DNA of 35,511 nucleotides from an uncultured Verrucomicrobiota bacterium (GCA_903925515.1 CAIYFP010000615.1:1-35511), one strand, 5' to 3'; counted from the first letter of the stretch, positions 1 through 7,922 are shown. Numbers and translations: made by a program. The notes: generated by a model from the sequence alone, not told the origin.

Positions 1-735
1 GCGGTGTAGGCGCCGACGTCGGTGGTGCCGTTGCCGTCGGTGCCGGGAATGGAATTGAAGTTGGCGGAGAAGGGTCCGCCGGGCGGGAGCTCGGCGAGCA
101 TCTTGGCGGGGTCGTCGGTCTTGGGGGAGTACTGCCAGTAGCCGCCGGTGCCGTTCTTGGTGGGGTCGAAGTAGGCGGCCTTGTACCACTCGTCGTCGGA
201 GGGGAGGAAGTAGTCGGCGTTTGCGTTGCGCTTGGACATGACGTCGTAGGCGGTGAACGCGTAGGTGCCGGTCTCGGTGTCGCTATCCTCGCGGCCGCCG
301 TTGCTGAGCCAATTGGCCATGCGCATGGCATCGACGGCGGCGACGAAGAGGACGGGGCGGTTCTCGCGGCCTTCAAGGACGCGGTAGGAGTAGTTGCCCT
401 CGTCGCCCTCGCGCAGGATCTCGCCGCCGCCGGAGACGAGGAGGTTGTTGGGGTCGGACTTGCGGGCGACGGCGTTGAGGAAGGCGGCGTACTCGGCGTT
501 GCTCACCTTGTACTTGGAGATTTGGTAGGGGTAGGCGACGGCGCCGCGGGCAGTGTTCCACTGGGTGTCCTTGGGGTTGCCGGGGTTGCCGACCTTGACG
601 TAGCGGTCGGCGTCGGAGCGCGGGGCGGTGAAGTCCACCTTGGTGCCTTGGGCGATGACATTGCCGCCGCCGGAGGCGAGGTCACGGATGTTGGCGAAGG
701 TGATGGAGTACTTGGTGCCCGGGGTTTGGAGGAGG
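1..735 (-). CDS. FGE/SUMF1 (formylglycine-generating-enzyme-like) domain, C-terminal part of secreted protein, cut by left edge
   Basis: Reading the minus strand from about 735 down to base 1 in the frame of NSIPGTDGNG gives a continuous FGE-sulfatase/SUMF1-type domain. Visible family motifs in order are YPYQISKYKVSNAEYAAFLN, a VLFVAAVDAMRMANWLSNG segment, and FLPSDDEWYKAAYFDP followed by GGYWQYSP. The frame is open to the window edge, so the C-terminus is missing. It has no convincing start of its own and continues the lectin-like protein encoded at 735-2896, but in another frame. I infer one protein split by a single-base indel in the GGAGGAGGTGGTG stretch at 728-740. In this family only some members are true sulfatase-activating enzymes. 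Many secreted Verrucomicrobia/Planctomycetes members are of unknown function, and no catalytic Cys pair is visible in this fragment. Confidence 0.75.
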
Positions 736-2896
736 TGGTGATGCGGACGGAGGCCGGGGTAAGGACGGTGACCTCGGAGATGGCGAGGTTGCCGGAGATG
801 GCGTAGTTGGCGGGATTGCCGGCCGTGGTGTCGGTGACGGGCTCGGAGAATAGGACGGTGAGCTCGGTGTAGGACTGGCCGGGGGTCACGCCCTTGACCG
901 TGGGCGGGGTGGTGTCGCGGGCGACGGAGAGGGTGGCCTCGGTGCTGGTGGCGATGGCGCCGGAGACGAGGATCTTGCAGCGATACTTGGATTGGTCGTC
1001 GCCGAGGGTGAGGAGGGGCGTCTGGTAGGTGGAGCCATTGGCGCCCACGATGTCCTTGCCATGGAGCGTCCACTGGTACTGGACGGTGTCGGCGGATGCG
1101 CCGTCGGCGCCGACGACGGAGGCGACGACTGGGCCGAGGAGGACGCGTTGGTTTTCGGTGGCGGCGAGGGTGGCCGGGATGTCCTTGGAGATGTTGAGGT
1201 TGACGTTTTGGTAGGGGGCGATGACCTGGAGCTCGGCGAGGGAGAAGAAGCCGTCGCTGGTGGAGAGGGGCGTCTGGGATTCAAAGCGCACGAAGCGGCC
1301 TTGGATGCCCGGGGGCAGGTTGTAGGCGACCTGCAGTGTGGGGCGCCCGGGGTAGGATCGGGACCAGACGACGTTCCGGGAGGCATCGAGGATGGCGAGG
1401 GTGAAGTCGTCGTTGCGAACGAGGCAGGAGTTGAAGAGGGCCTGGCATTCGTCGGCGGTGAGGGTGCGGAACCAGACCTTGAGGCGGCCGATGGGCTTGG
1501 TGGCGCCGAGGTCCACCTCCCACCAACCGGGGTCTTCCGGGCCGGCGTTGAGGGTGACGGAACCGTTGCTGAAGAAGCCGTCGGTGATGCCGTCGTTGGC
1601 GCGGAAGGCGTCGCCGCCGGGGGCGGTGCTGGACTGGGAGGCGGAGCCGGCGACGGCCCAGTTGACCTCGAAGAACGGGGTGGTGCCGGAGAGGGATGCC
1701 GGGGCCATGACGTTGCCCCCGAGGTCCTTCACGCCGCTGATGGTGGCGGAGTAGGGGGAGTTTTGGTTGAGGCCAGCCACGGAGAGGGCGACGACCTGGT
1801 AGGGATGCTGGTCGGCAGGATCGAAGAGGATGGGGCCCAAGGTTGCCTTGGAGACGGAGATGCCGGGGCCGAAGTCGTAATTGGCGGCGGATTGGGCGGA
1901 GGCGGCGTCGAGGACCTCGTTGAACTTGACGGTGGCCTGCAAGGTTGCCCCGCCGGAAAAGGCGATGGATTCGGCCGCGGGCGGGACGGTGTCCTTGGCG
2001 ACGGTGAGCTTGGCCCGGACGGTGGAGACGGCCTTGCCGGAGACGAGGAACCGGGCTCCGAACTCGGCGTTGTTGTCGGCGAGGGTCACGATGCCGGGCG
2101 TGGTGTAGGAGGTTGCGGTGGCGCCGGGGATGTCGATGCCATTGCGTTGCCATTGGACGGTGACGCGGTCGGCGGGTGCGCCTTCGAGGGTGGCGGCAAT
2201 GGGCCCGAAGGTGGCGCGGCGACCCTCGGTGACGGTGACGTCGGAGGGTTGCTGGGCAACGGCGAGGGCGACGTTTGGGTAAGGCGCAACGACCTTCAGC
2301 TCGGCGATGGAAAAGATGCCGTCGCTGGTGGAGAGGGGGTTCTGGGGCTCGAAGCGGACGTAGCGGCCATTGACTGCGGGGGCGAGGTTGTAGGCGACGT
2401 CGGACGGGGGGCGTCCGGCGTAGGTCCTGCGGAAAACCTCCTGCCGGTTGGAGTCGAGGATGACGAGGGTGAAGTCGTCGTTGCGGTTCGGGCAGCAATC
2501 GGTGCGGAAGAAGACGTGGAGGCGGCCGATGTCCTTTTGTCCTGCGAGATCGACCTCCCAGAAGGGGCCGCCTGCGTCGGAGTCGGCGGCGACGCCGCCG
2601 CTATGGGTGACGGAGCCTGTGGCGACGTTGAAGAGGCCGCTGGTGTTGCCGTCGATGGCGAGGCTGGCGTTGCCGGCGTCGGGGTTGTTGTTGTCGAGGA
2701 GGGTGCTGGACTGGTTGGCGATGCCCGTGAGGGCGAGGTTGACCTCGTTGAACTGCTGGGCGTGGACGGAGAGGCCCATTCCCAAGGCCAGGATGCAGGA
2801 CCATGCGGCGGCCTTGAGTCGGCCCATGGGTGGATGGGCTTGCACGAGATGGGAACGAGTCATGGGCGCGGGGCCCGAGCCATGTCGGTGGAACAT
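503..2896 (-). CDS. Secreted protein with two lectin-like (F5/8C/fucolectin-type) + Ig-like + Big-type module sets; frameshifted near 735
   Basis: A 797-codon frame whose first ~720 residues look real. The N-terminus carries a signal peptide (hydrophobic stretch ending SVHA-Q, residues ~28-47). The start could be the ATG at 2896, 2863 or 2827; none has a clear ribosome site. Two long repeats follow. Each has a galactose-binding/fucolectin-like domain (residues ~52-205 and ~408-562, both with WEVDLG/FWEVDL, NDDFTL.ILD and RYVRFE/RFVRFE motifs), an Ig-like domain (~206-302, ~562-662) and a DT.PP-initiated Big/SbsA-type domain (~303-405, ~663-720). The last ~75 residues are Pro/Ser/Thr-rich and out of frame: the continuation in the correct frame is the FGE domain at 1-735. 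Likely cell-surface or secreted, with glycan binding probable but unproven. Confidence 0.75.
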   Translation of the reverse strand: MFHRHGSGPAPMTRSHLVQAHPPMGRLKAAAWSCILALGMGLSVHAQQFNEVNLALTGIANQSSTLLDNNNPDAGNASLAIDGNTSGLFNVATGSVTHSGGVAADSDAGGPFWEVDLAGQKDIGRLHVFFRTDCCPNRNDDFTLVILDSNRQEVFRRTYAGRPPSDVAYNLAPAVNGRYVRFEPQNPLSTSDGIFSIAELKVVAPYPNVALAVAQQPSDVTVTEGRRATFGPIAATLEGAPADRVTVQWQRNGIDIPGATATSYTTPGIVTLADNNAEFGARFLVSGKAVSTVRAKLTVAKDTVPPAAESIAFSGGATLQATVKFNEVLDAASAQSAANYDFGPGISVSKATLGPILFDPADQHPYQVVALSVAGLNQNSPYSATISGVKDLGGNVMAPASLSGTTPFFEVNWAVAGSASQSSTAPGGDAFRANDGITDGFFSNGSVTLNAGPEDPGWWEVDLGATKPIGRLKVWFRTLTADECQALFNSCLVRNDDFTLAILDASRNVVWSRSYPGRPTLQVAYNLPPGIQGRFVRFESQTPLSTSDGFFSLAELQVIAPYQNVNLNISKDIPATLAATENQRVLLGPVVASVVGADGASADTVQYQWTLHGKDIVGANGSTYQTPLLTLGDDQSKYRCKILVSGAIATSTEATLSVARDTTPPTVKGVTPGQSYTELTVLFSEPVTDTTAGNPANYAISGNLAISEVTVLTPASVRITTSSKPRAPSTPSPSPTSVTSPPAAAMSSPKAPRWTSPPRAPTPTATSRSATPATPRTPSGTLPAAPSPTPTKSPSTR

Positions 2897-3374
2897 AAGG
2901 TTAACTTTCTAGGGGGAATCGGTCCGAGGTTCCAAGTGCCGGGGGCGGCGGGTCAATTTGAAATGCGGGCTCGGGGCCAAAGATGTCGGGGCTGCCTCAC
3001 CGGGTCCCAGCCCTGCAGGACAGGAGGTCTTGGACATGATTCTTCTGGCTCCCGGAGGATGGGTGTGGGTGAACGGGGGTTGCTGGGTTGTCGTCGCGCC
3101 GCAGGCTGCAACGCGGCCGGGTTTTGTCGAGACATCGCCCACGAGCGGGACTTCGGGCCCCGGGTAGCGCCGCAAACGATCCCCGGCACGTCGGTTTCGG
3201 CCATGGGCACGCTTCAATTTGGCCGCGCCACCCCCGGACTCCCAGCCTTCACCCCGGTGAACCCGCCATGACCGGGGTGGATTTGGGGTCCAACGGCGCG
3301 ATTGACATGCGGGGCGGCGGCGAGGGATGAAATGCCGGGCCTACGGGGTGGCTCAAGCCGCGAAGGGCCCGATC
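2897..3374. other. Intergenic region between divergent genes; no gene seen
   Basis: This stretch of 478 bases separates the secreted-protein gene (minus) from the hypothetical gene (plus). The short open frames on both strands have no recognisable protein pattern and look like GC-rich noise. The only structure I see is the inverted repeat at 3250-3279. It presumably carries divergent promoters, but no convincing -35/-10 pair was found. Confidence 0.5.
3250..3279. repeat. Perfect 9-bp inverted repeat (hairpin)
   Basis: CACCCCGGT at 3250-3258 is matched exactly by ACCGGGGTG at 3271-3279, with a 12-base loop. It lies about 95 bases before the start of the hypothetical gene and about 350 bases before the secreted-protein gene. 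No T-run follows on either strand, so terminator, operator or leader structure are all possible. Confidence 0.6.
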
Positions 3375-4034
3375 ATGACGTACGCATTGATGCAAACCAG
3401 CATGGAGGCGCCTCAGGTGGAGGTGCTCCGAAAGGCTTTCCGTGCCAGCGATACCCTCTCGGCGGCCGATGCTGTCTTTGCGGCGGACGACGCCTACGGG
3501 ATCCTTGCCCGCGACTTGACGGGCGACGACGCGCAGAACATTGCCGCGTCCTTGGCGGCCGACGGGATAGACGTGGAGTTGGTGGCCGAGGGTGACCTGC
3601 CCAGGCTACCCGAGGCGCAGTTGTTCATCGGCTTCCAATTGCGGCCGGAGTTCATCCGCTTGATGAACGCCCGGGGCGAGAGGACCGATGTCCCGTACCG
3701 CGGCATTCGCCTGGTCGCCGTGGGATATGACCGCCACGCGGTCCGTTTCGAGATGATCTTCGGGGACGCGACGCTCCGGTATCAATCGACGCTGGAGCAC
3801 ATGCAATTCCAGCATGAGGCCACGATGGACGGCCGTTCGGCAGGGGAGAACATGGTCCTGCTGCTGCGCCAACTCCGGTCGCGCGTGCCGGGCGTCATGT
3901 TCAACCGGGGCGCGCATGTGCTTGCGGATGGTGCCCCGGTCGAGCATGTGGAGGACTTCGTGTCGTACCCACGGACGAGCGCGATCTTCGAGGAGATGGT
4001 CTGGCTTCTGTGGCGGTCGCGCCGCGGTTCGTGA
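3375..4034 (+). CDS. Hypothetical protein, 219 aa, soluble
   Basis: Not recognised. The ATG at 3375 is preferred because AAGGG lies seven bases upstream. An in-frame ATG at 3327 would add 16 poorly structured residues and has its purine run directly against the start codon. The product has no signal peptide or membrane segment. Residues ~10-75 (VEVLRKAFRA...DDAYGILARDLTGDDAQ) resemble an alpha/beta unit seen in uncharacterised proteins of this phylum. The C-terminal two thirds contain several conserved-looking aromatic and charged patches (FIGFQLRPEFIRLMN, VSYPRTSAIFEEM). Codon use is GC-rich like its neighbours, which supports a real gene. It stands alone, convergent with the HIT gene. Function unknown. 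Confidence 0.7.
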   Translation: MTYALMQTSMEAPQVEVLRKAFRASDTLSAADAVFAADDAYGILARDLTGDDAQNIAASLAADGIDVELVAEGDLPRLPEAQLFIGFQLRPEFIRLMNARGERTDVPYRGIRLVAVGYDRHAVRFEMIFGDATLRYQSTLEHMQFQHEATMDGRSAGENMVLLLRQLRSRVPGVMFNRGAHVLADGAPVEHVEDFVSYPRTSAIFEEMVWLLWRSRRGS

Positions 4035-4202
4035 CCGTGCGTGGTGCCTGGCCGACGGAGGAAGAAGATGTGCGTGGGCTGGGTCACCTCCCGGGGGAAG
4101 GCCGCACCGCGGAAGGGTTGCGCCGGGGCAAGGAGAACAAGCCCCTTGCGTCCATGGTGTGGATAGGGGAAGCAAGCGGGGTTGTCTCTCCATGGATGAG
4201 GC

Positions 4203-4541
4203 TCAACCCGGAGGCCATCCCATGGGGCGCCCGCCGAGGACATGGCAATGAAGGTGGGGAACGGTTTCGCCGCCATCCCGGCCGTTGTTGATGACGAGGC
4301 GATAGCCTGTTTCGGCGATCCCGCAGCGCCGGGCCACTTCCGGGGCAGTCACCATGAGGTGGCCGAGGAGGGCCGCGTCTTCCGGGCTGGATTCGCCGAT
4401 TCTGGGGATCGCACGTTTCGGGACCAAGACGACATGGACGGGGGCCTGGGGCTTGATGTCCCGGAAGGCGAGCAGAAGGTCGTCCTCGAAAACAATGTCG
4501 GCCGGGATGTGGCGTGCGATGATGCGCTCGAACAAGGTCAT
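4203..4541 (-). CDS. HIT family (HINT-like) nucleotide-binding hydrolase
   Basis: 112 aa, the usual length for a bacterial HIT/HINT protein. The family signature His-x-His-x-His is HLHCH at residues 96-100, followed by VLGG. The start region FERIIARHIPADIVFEDD and the HVVLVPKRAI strand are also typical. These are cytosolic purine nucleoside phosphoramidases or dinucleotide hydrolases that use the middle histidine of the triad as nucleophile; the precise substrate cannot be told. The gene is transcribed away from nuoB and shares with it the 4542-4729 control region. Confidence 0.9.
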   Translation of the reverse strand: MTLFERIIARHIPADIVFEDDLLLAFRDIKPQAPVHVVLVPKRAIPRIGESSPEDAALLGHLMVTAPEVARRCGIAETGYRLVINNGRDGGETVPHLHCHVLGGRPMGWPPG

Positions 4542-4638
4542 GGGAGGAATTGAAGCGTCTGGGCGCTTGCGGGCAAGCGGGGCTTGGGATGCCTTTTGGC
4601 ATGGAGGAGATGGGGGAGCGATGGGTTTGGAGCGCGGC

Positions 4639-4656
4639 TTGTGAAAGAATTCACAA
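4639..4656. promoter_or_regulatory. CRP/FNR-type palindromic operator upstream of nuoB
   Basis: TTGTGAA at 4639-4645 and TTCACAA at 4650-4656 form a perfect inverted repeat with a four-base spacer. The core reads TGTGA-N6-TCACA, the exact CRP-class consensus. It lies 74 bases before the nuoB ATG and 98 bases before the divergent HIT gene, so it could control either. The AT-rich palindrome stands out in a very GC-rich setting. No DNA-binding CRP-family gene is present in the window, so the regulator is inferred. Confidence 0.6.
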
Positions 4657-4729
4657 AACCCGCTTGCAGCACCGGGGGTGCAACCATAGCGTGCGCCCGT
4701 CGCGGCCCTTGCGCAGGGCCAAATCCCTT

Positions 4730-5344
4730 ATGGAAATCACAGCGTTGCAGGCTCCTGGCCGCATCCAGAGCGCCGAAATCGGCTACAACTCGAAGATCGA
4801 GGGGGAGGTCGTCCACACTCAGGTGGATGCTGCCCTGAACTGGTTCCGCAAGAACTCCCTGTGGCCGATGCCCATGGGCCTTGCTTGCTGTGCCATCGAG
4901 TTGATGGCGGCCGGTGCCAGCCGGTTCGACATCTCGCGGTTCGGTTCCGAGGTGATGCGGTTTTCTCCGAGGCAGTCGGACGTGATGATCGTGGCGGGGA
5001 CGGTGACCTACAAGATGGCGCTGGCCGTGCGGCGCATCTACGAGCAGATGGCGGAGCCGAAGTGGGTGATCGCGATGGGTGCATGCGCCTCGACGGGCGG
5101 GATGTACAGGTCCTACGCGGTCTTGCAGGGCGTGGACAACATCGTGCCGGTGGACGTTTACGTTGCGGGCTGCCCGCCGCGTCCGGAGGCGTTGCTGGAC
5201 GCGTTGATGAAGCTTCAGGACAAGGTCGGGCGCGAGCCGATCACGCGCACCCTGAAGAAGGATTCCGGCCCGGCACGGTATGGTCGGTTGGGAATCGAGC
5301 TTTCGGCCACGCACGCCGAGGAAACGCAGCAACTGAAGGTCTAG
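4730..5344 (+). CDS. nuoB: NADH-quinone oxidoreductase subunit B (NuoB, N2 cluster)
   Basis: 204 aa, first gene of the complex I operon. NuoB holds iron-sulfur cluster N2, the last electron carrier before quinone. The four ligands are visible: the CC pair at residues 53-54 (GLACCAIELM), C119 (MGACAS) and C148 (AGCPPRPEAL). The ATG at 4730 matches the family start. An upstream in-frame extension to 4550 encodes unrelated residues and is rejected. There is no clear Shine-Dalgarno sequence. The loop usually read as GTxTNKM in many homologues is GTVTYKM here. nuoA, which normally precedes nuoB, is absent. Three bases separate it from nuoC. Confidence 0.97.
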   Translation: MEITALQAPGRIQSAEIGYNSKIEGEVVHTQVDAALNWFRKNSLWPMPMGLACCAIELMAAGASRFDISRFGSEVMRFSPRQSDVMIVAGTVTYKMALAVRRIYEQMAEPKWVIAMGACASTGGMYRSYAVLQGVDNIVPVDVYVAGCPPRPEALLDALMKLQDKVGREPITRTLKKDSGPARYGRLGIELSATHAEETQQLKV

Positions 5345-5347
5345 CAC

Positions 5348-5929
5348 GTGCCCACGCCCATCGAACTGGCCCGGCAACTGAGGGAAGTCGTCGGCGACGT
5401 CGTCGGGGAGCTCACCGAGTTTCGTGGCGAGGCCACGGTGGTGGTGGCCGACTGCGCCCGGATTGCCGAGGTCTGCAAGGCGGCCAAGGAGAAGCTTGGC
5501 TTCGACATGCTCCTCGACCTTGCAAGCATCGACCACTACGGCACGGACCCTCGTTGGACGGTCGTGTACGAACTCTACGGCATCGGGCATGGATGCCATC
5601 TCCGGCTCAAGACGTCGGTCTCGGAGGAATCGTCCGAGCTGCCCACGGTGTCGGGGGTGTGGCGCACGGCGGATTGGCACGAGCGCGAGGCCTGGGACAT
5701 GATGGGGATTCGGTTTTCCGGGCATCCGGACCTTCGTCGCATCCTGATGTGGGACGGGTATCCGTACCATCCGTTGAGGAAGGACTTCCCTCTGGCGGGG
5801 AAGCCGACGGAGCTTCCGGAGGTGGCGTTCACGAGGCCTGCTCCGTTGGAAGGCGGGCCCTTCGTCACGGTGGCGGGCACGGCGGACAGTCCGGCCCGCG
5901 AGCCTCGTTCGCGCAACCCGGAGGAATAG
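5348..5929 (+). CDS. nuoC: NADH-quinone oxidoreductase subunit C (NuoC, 30-kDa)
   Basis: 193 aa with a GTG start at 5348, three bases after nuoB. NuoC is a peripheral-arm subunit that packs against NuoD. The family block is clear at residues ~112-157: HEREAWDMMGIRF, GHPDLRRILM and PLRKDFPL. The last ~35 residues are a Pro/Ala/Glu-rich tail that the core family does not need. It is separate from nuoD, unlike the NuoCD fusion of enterobacteria. Its final codons overlap the GGAGG that serves as ribosome site for nuoD. Confidence 0.96.
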   Translation: MPTPIELARQLREVVGDVVGELTEFRGEATVVVADCARIAEVCKAAKEKLGFDMLLDLASIDHYGTDPRWTVVYELYGIGHGCHLRLKTSVSEESSELPTVSGVWRTADWHEREAWDMMGIRFSGHPDLRRILMWDGYPYHPLRKDFPLAGKPTELPEVAFTRPAPLEGGPFVTVAGTADSPAREPRSRNPEE

Positions 5930-5938
5930 CAACGATCC

Positions 5939-7222
5939 ATGGCCACTTCACAGACCATCGAGTTCAAGGACACGGCGTCGCGGTCGTCGGTCGCTGCGGA
6001 TGCGGGCGCGGGCGCTGGCGCGGATGGGCAGGGCGAGTTGATGGCGCTCAACATGGGGCCGTCGCATCCGTCCACGCACGGCGTGCTGCGTCTTTTGGTG
6101 GAGATGGACGGCGAGACGATCACGCGGGCGATCCCCGACCTGGGCTATCTCCATCGCGGGGACGAGAAGATCGCGGAGAACATGACGTACAACCAGTTCG
6201 TGCCCTACACGGACCGGTTGGACTACTTGGCGCCCCTGGCGAACAACGTGGCGTATGCGCTTGCGGTGGAGAAGTTGCTGGGAATCCACGACTCGTTGCC
6301 GGCGCGGTGCCAGTACATCCGGGTGATTTGCTGCGAGCTGGCCCGCATCTCGGCGCATTTGCTGGGTTTGGGGGCGTTCGCGATGGACGTCGGGGCGATG
6401 ACGGTGTTCCTGCACACGTTCACGGAGCGCGAGAAGATTTACAACTTCGCGGAGTGGCTGACGGGCGCGCGGTTCACGACGAGCTATACGCGGATTGGCG
6501 GCGTGACGCGCGACCTTCCGGAGGGCTGGGCGTCGAAGGTGGAAAAGTTCTGCGACGAGGTGTTGGCGACGTTGGCCGAGGTGGAGCGCTTGCTGACCCG
6601 GAATCGCATCTTCGTGGACCGCACGCGGGACGTCGGGGTGATCCCGAAGCAAATGGCGGTCGATTACGGGTTGACGGGCCCGAACCTGCGCGGGAGCGGG
6701 GTGGACTATGACGTGAGGAAGGCGAGCCCGTACCTTTGCTACAAGGACCTCGAGTTCGACGTGCCGGTGGGCGAGGCGGGCGACTGCTACGATCGTTACC
6801 TGGTGCGGATGGAGGAGATGCGGCAGAGCGTGCGGATCCTTCGCCAGGCGCTGGCCCGGCTTCCGGGCGGCTACGAGAACACGTCCCGCGAGCCGGTGCA
6901 GGTGGCGGACGGCAAGGTTTTCCTGCCGCCGAAGTCGAAGGTGATGACGAGCATGGAGGAGTTGATCCACCAGTTCATGCTGGTGACCCAAGGCATCAAC
7001 GCGCCGCCGGGCGAGGTCTATTTCGGGGCGGAGAACCCGAAGGGCGAGCTGGGCTTCTACATTTGCAGCCGGGGCGGCGGGACGCCGTACCGGTTGAAGA
7101 TCCGTGCCCCGTCGTTTGTGAACCTGGGGGTTCTTCCGGCCGTGCTTCCCGGGCATCTCATGTCGGACGTCGTCTCGATCCTTGGGTCGATCGACTTCGT
7201 GATGGGGGAGGCGGACCGCTAG
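5939..7222 (+). CDS. nuoD: NADH-quinone oxidoreductase subunit D (NuoD, 49-kDa)
   Basis: 427 aa. NuoD forms the quinone-reduction site with NuoB. Visible landmarks are NMGPSHPSTHGVLRL near residue 38, with the quinone-site His/Thr-His, then HRGDEKIAE, FICSRGG-type YICSRGGGTPYRLKIRAPSF, and the terminal SIDFVMGEADR. The first ~30 residues are an Ala/Gly-rich extension before the conserved core. Translation starts at the ATG at 5939, eight to twelve bases after GGAGG. The gene ends ten bases before nuoE. Confidence 0.97.
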   Translation: MATSQTIEFKDTASRSSVAADAGAGAGADGQGELMALNMGPSHPSTHGVLRLLVEMDGETITRAIPDLGYLHRGDEKIAENMTYNQFVPYTDRLDYLAPLANNVAYALAVEKLLGIHDSLPARCQYIRVICCELARISAHLLGLGAFAMDVGAMTVFLHTFTEREKIYNFAEWLTGARFTTSYTRIGGVTRDLPEGWASKVEKFCDEVLATLAEVERLLTRNRIFVDRTRDVGVIPKQMAVDYGLTGPNLRGSGVDYDVRKASPYLCYKDLEFDVPVGEAGDCYDRYLVRMEEMRQSVRILRQALARLPGGYENTSREPVQVADGKVFLPPKSKVMTSMEELIHQFMLVTQGINAPPGEVYFGAENPKGELGFYICSRGGGTPYRLKIRAPSFVNLGVLPAVLPGHLMSDVVSILGSIDFVMGEADR

Positions 7223-7231
7223 ACATCGACC

Positions 7232-7735
7232 ATGAGCTTCAAAGTACCGCCGCAACTGGAGGCACAGCTCGACGAGCTGGCCACGCATTACCCGCAGAAG
7301 CGGAGTGCGTCGTTGATGTTCCTGCATGCATTGCAGGAGCACTTCGGGCACGTGTCGAGGGAGGCTGTCGAGTGGACGGCTGGGAAGCTGGGCCTTCAGC
7401 CGATCAACGTGCACGAGCTGGTGACGTTCTACCCGATGTTCCGCCGGGAGCCGCTGGGACGGACCCACGTGAAGGTTTGCCGCACCCTGAGCTGCGCGCT
7501 TGCCGGATCGGCTTCCCTGAGGCGGCACTTCATCGAGAAGCTGGGGCTGAACCCGTCCTTGCACGGCCCGCAGACGACGCCGGATGGGGCCTTCACGGTG
7601 GAGTTCGTGGAATGCCTTGCGAGCTGCGGCACGGCGCCGGTGGTGATGGTGAACGACGACTTGGTGGAGAAGTGCACCACGTCGGACTGCGACCGGGTGG
7701 TTGCGTCGGGTCGCGGGAAGGGAGGAACGCGATGA
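7232..7735 (+). CDS. nuoE: NADH-quinone oxidoreductase subunit E (NuoE, 24-kDa, N1a cluster)
   Basis: 167 aa, thioredoxin-like [2Fe-2S] subunit of the NADH-oxidising module. Ligand cysteines are C83 and C88 (VCRTLSC) and C128 and C132 (ECLASC), the expected C-x4-C and C-x3-C pattern. The start codon follows the bases CGACC with no Shine-Dalgarno sequence. After its stop the operon has an unusually long 187-base gap before nuoF, which holds an antisense tRNA-Gln gene. Confidence 0.96.
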   Translation: MSFKVPPQLEAQLDELATHYPQKRSASLMFLHALQEHFGHVSREAVEWTAGKLGLQPINVHELVTFYPMFRREPLGRTHVKVCRTLSCALAGSASLRRHFIEKLGLNPSLHGPQTTPDGAFTVEFVECLASCGTAPVVMVNDDLVEKCTTSDCDRVVASGRGKGGTR

Positions 7736-7797
7736 ACGGTTGCGGGATCTTGGTGGGGAAGACGGTTGAAGAAACCTTGGCCGGCCTCGGAGTAGGC

Positions 7798-7871
7798 TGG
7801 CTGCCCGACATGGATTTGAACCATGACAAACAGATCCAGAGTCTGCTGTGCTACCGTTACACCATCGGGCA
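7798..7871 (-). tRNA. tRNA-Gln (anticodon CTG), antisense inside the nuo operon
   Basis: The minus strand folds into a complete cloverleaf. The acceptor TGCCCGA pairs with TCGGGCA, and the D stem is GTGT with GCAC. The anticodon stem GCAGA/TCTGT encloses loop CTCTGGA (anticodon CTG). The T arm is CATGG-TTCAAAT-CCATG. U1-A72 with discriminator G73 is the classic glutamine identity set, and CCA is encoded at 7800-7798. The gene sits entirely between nuoE and nuoF, in the opposite direction to the operon. Only Gln codon CAG is read well by this anticodon; a TTG-anticodon partner is not in the window. Confidence 0.93.
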
Positions 7872-7888
7872 GTTGGTAGGACGATGAC

Positions 7889-7914
7889 GCTATAGAGGAA
7901 ACCTTTCGAGTCAA
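7889..7914 (-). promoter_or_regulatory. Possible promoter for tRNA-Gln
   Basis: On the minus strand TTGACT (7914-7909) and TATAGC (7894-7889) resemble -35 and -10 boxes and end 17 bases before the tRNA 5' end. The spacer is only 14 bases, shorter than the usual 16-18, so the assignment is weak. Confidence 0.3.
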
Positions 7915-7922
7915 GCACGACC

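Noticed and set aside
992..3271. Long plus-strand open frame (about 759 codons)
   Set aside because: Antisense to the secreted lectin-like protein; Gly/Val/Asp/Glu-only composition shows it is a shadow frame.
4664..4683. GCACC-GGG-GGTGC hairpin and TTGCAG/TAGCGT as nuoB promoter
   Set aside because: The stem is only five pairs and the -10 match is poor; not enough to claim a promoter or attenuator.
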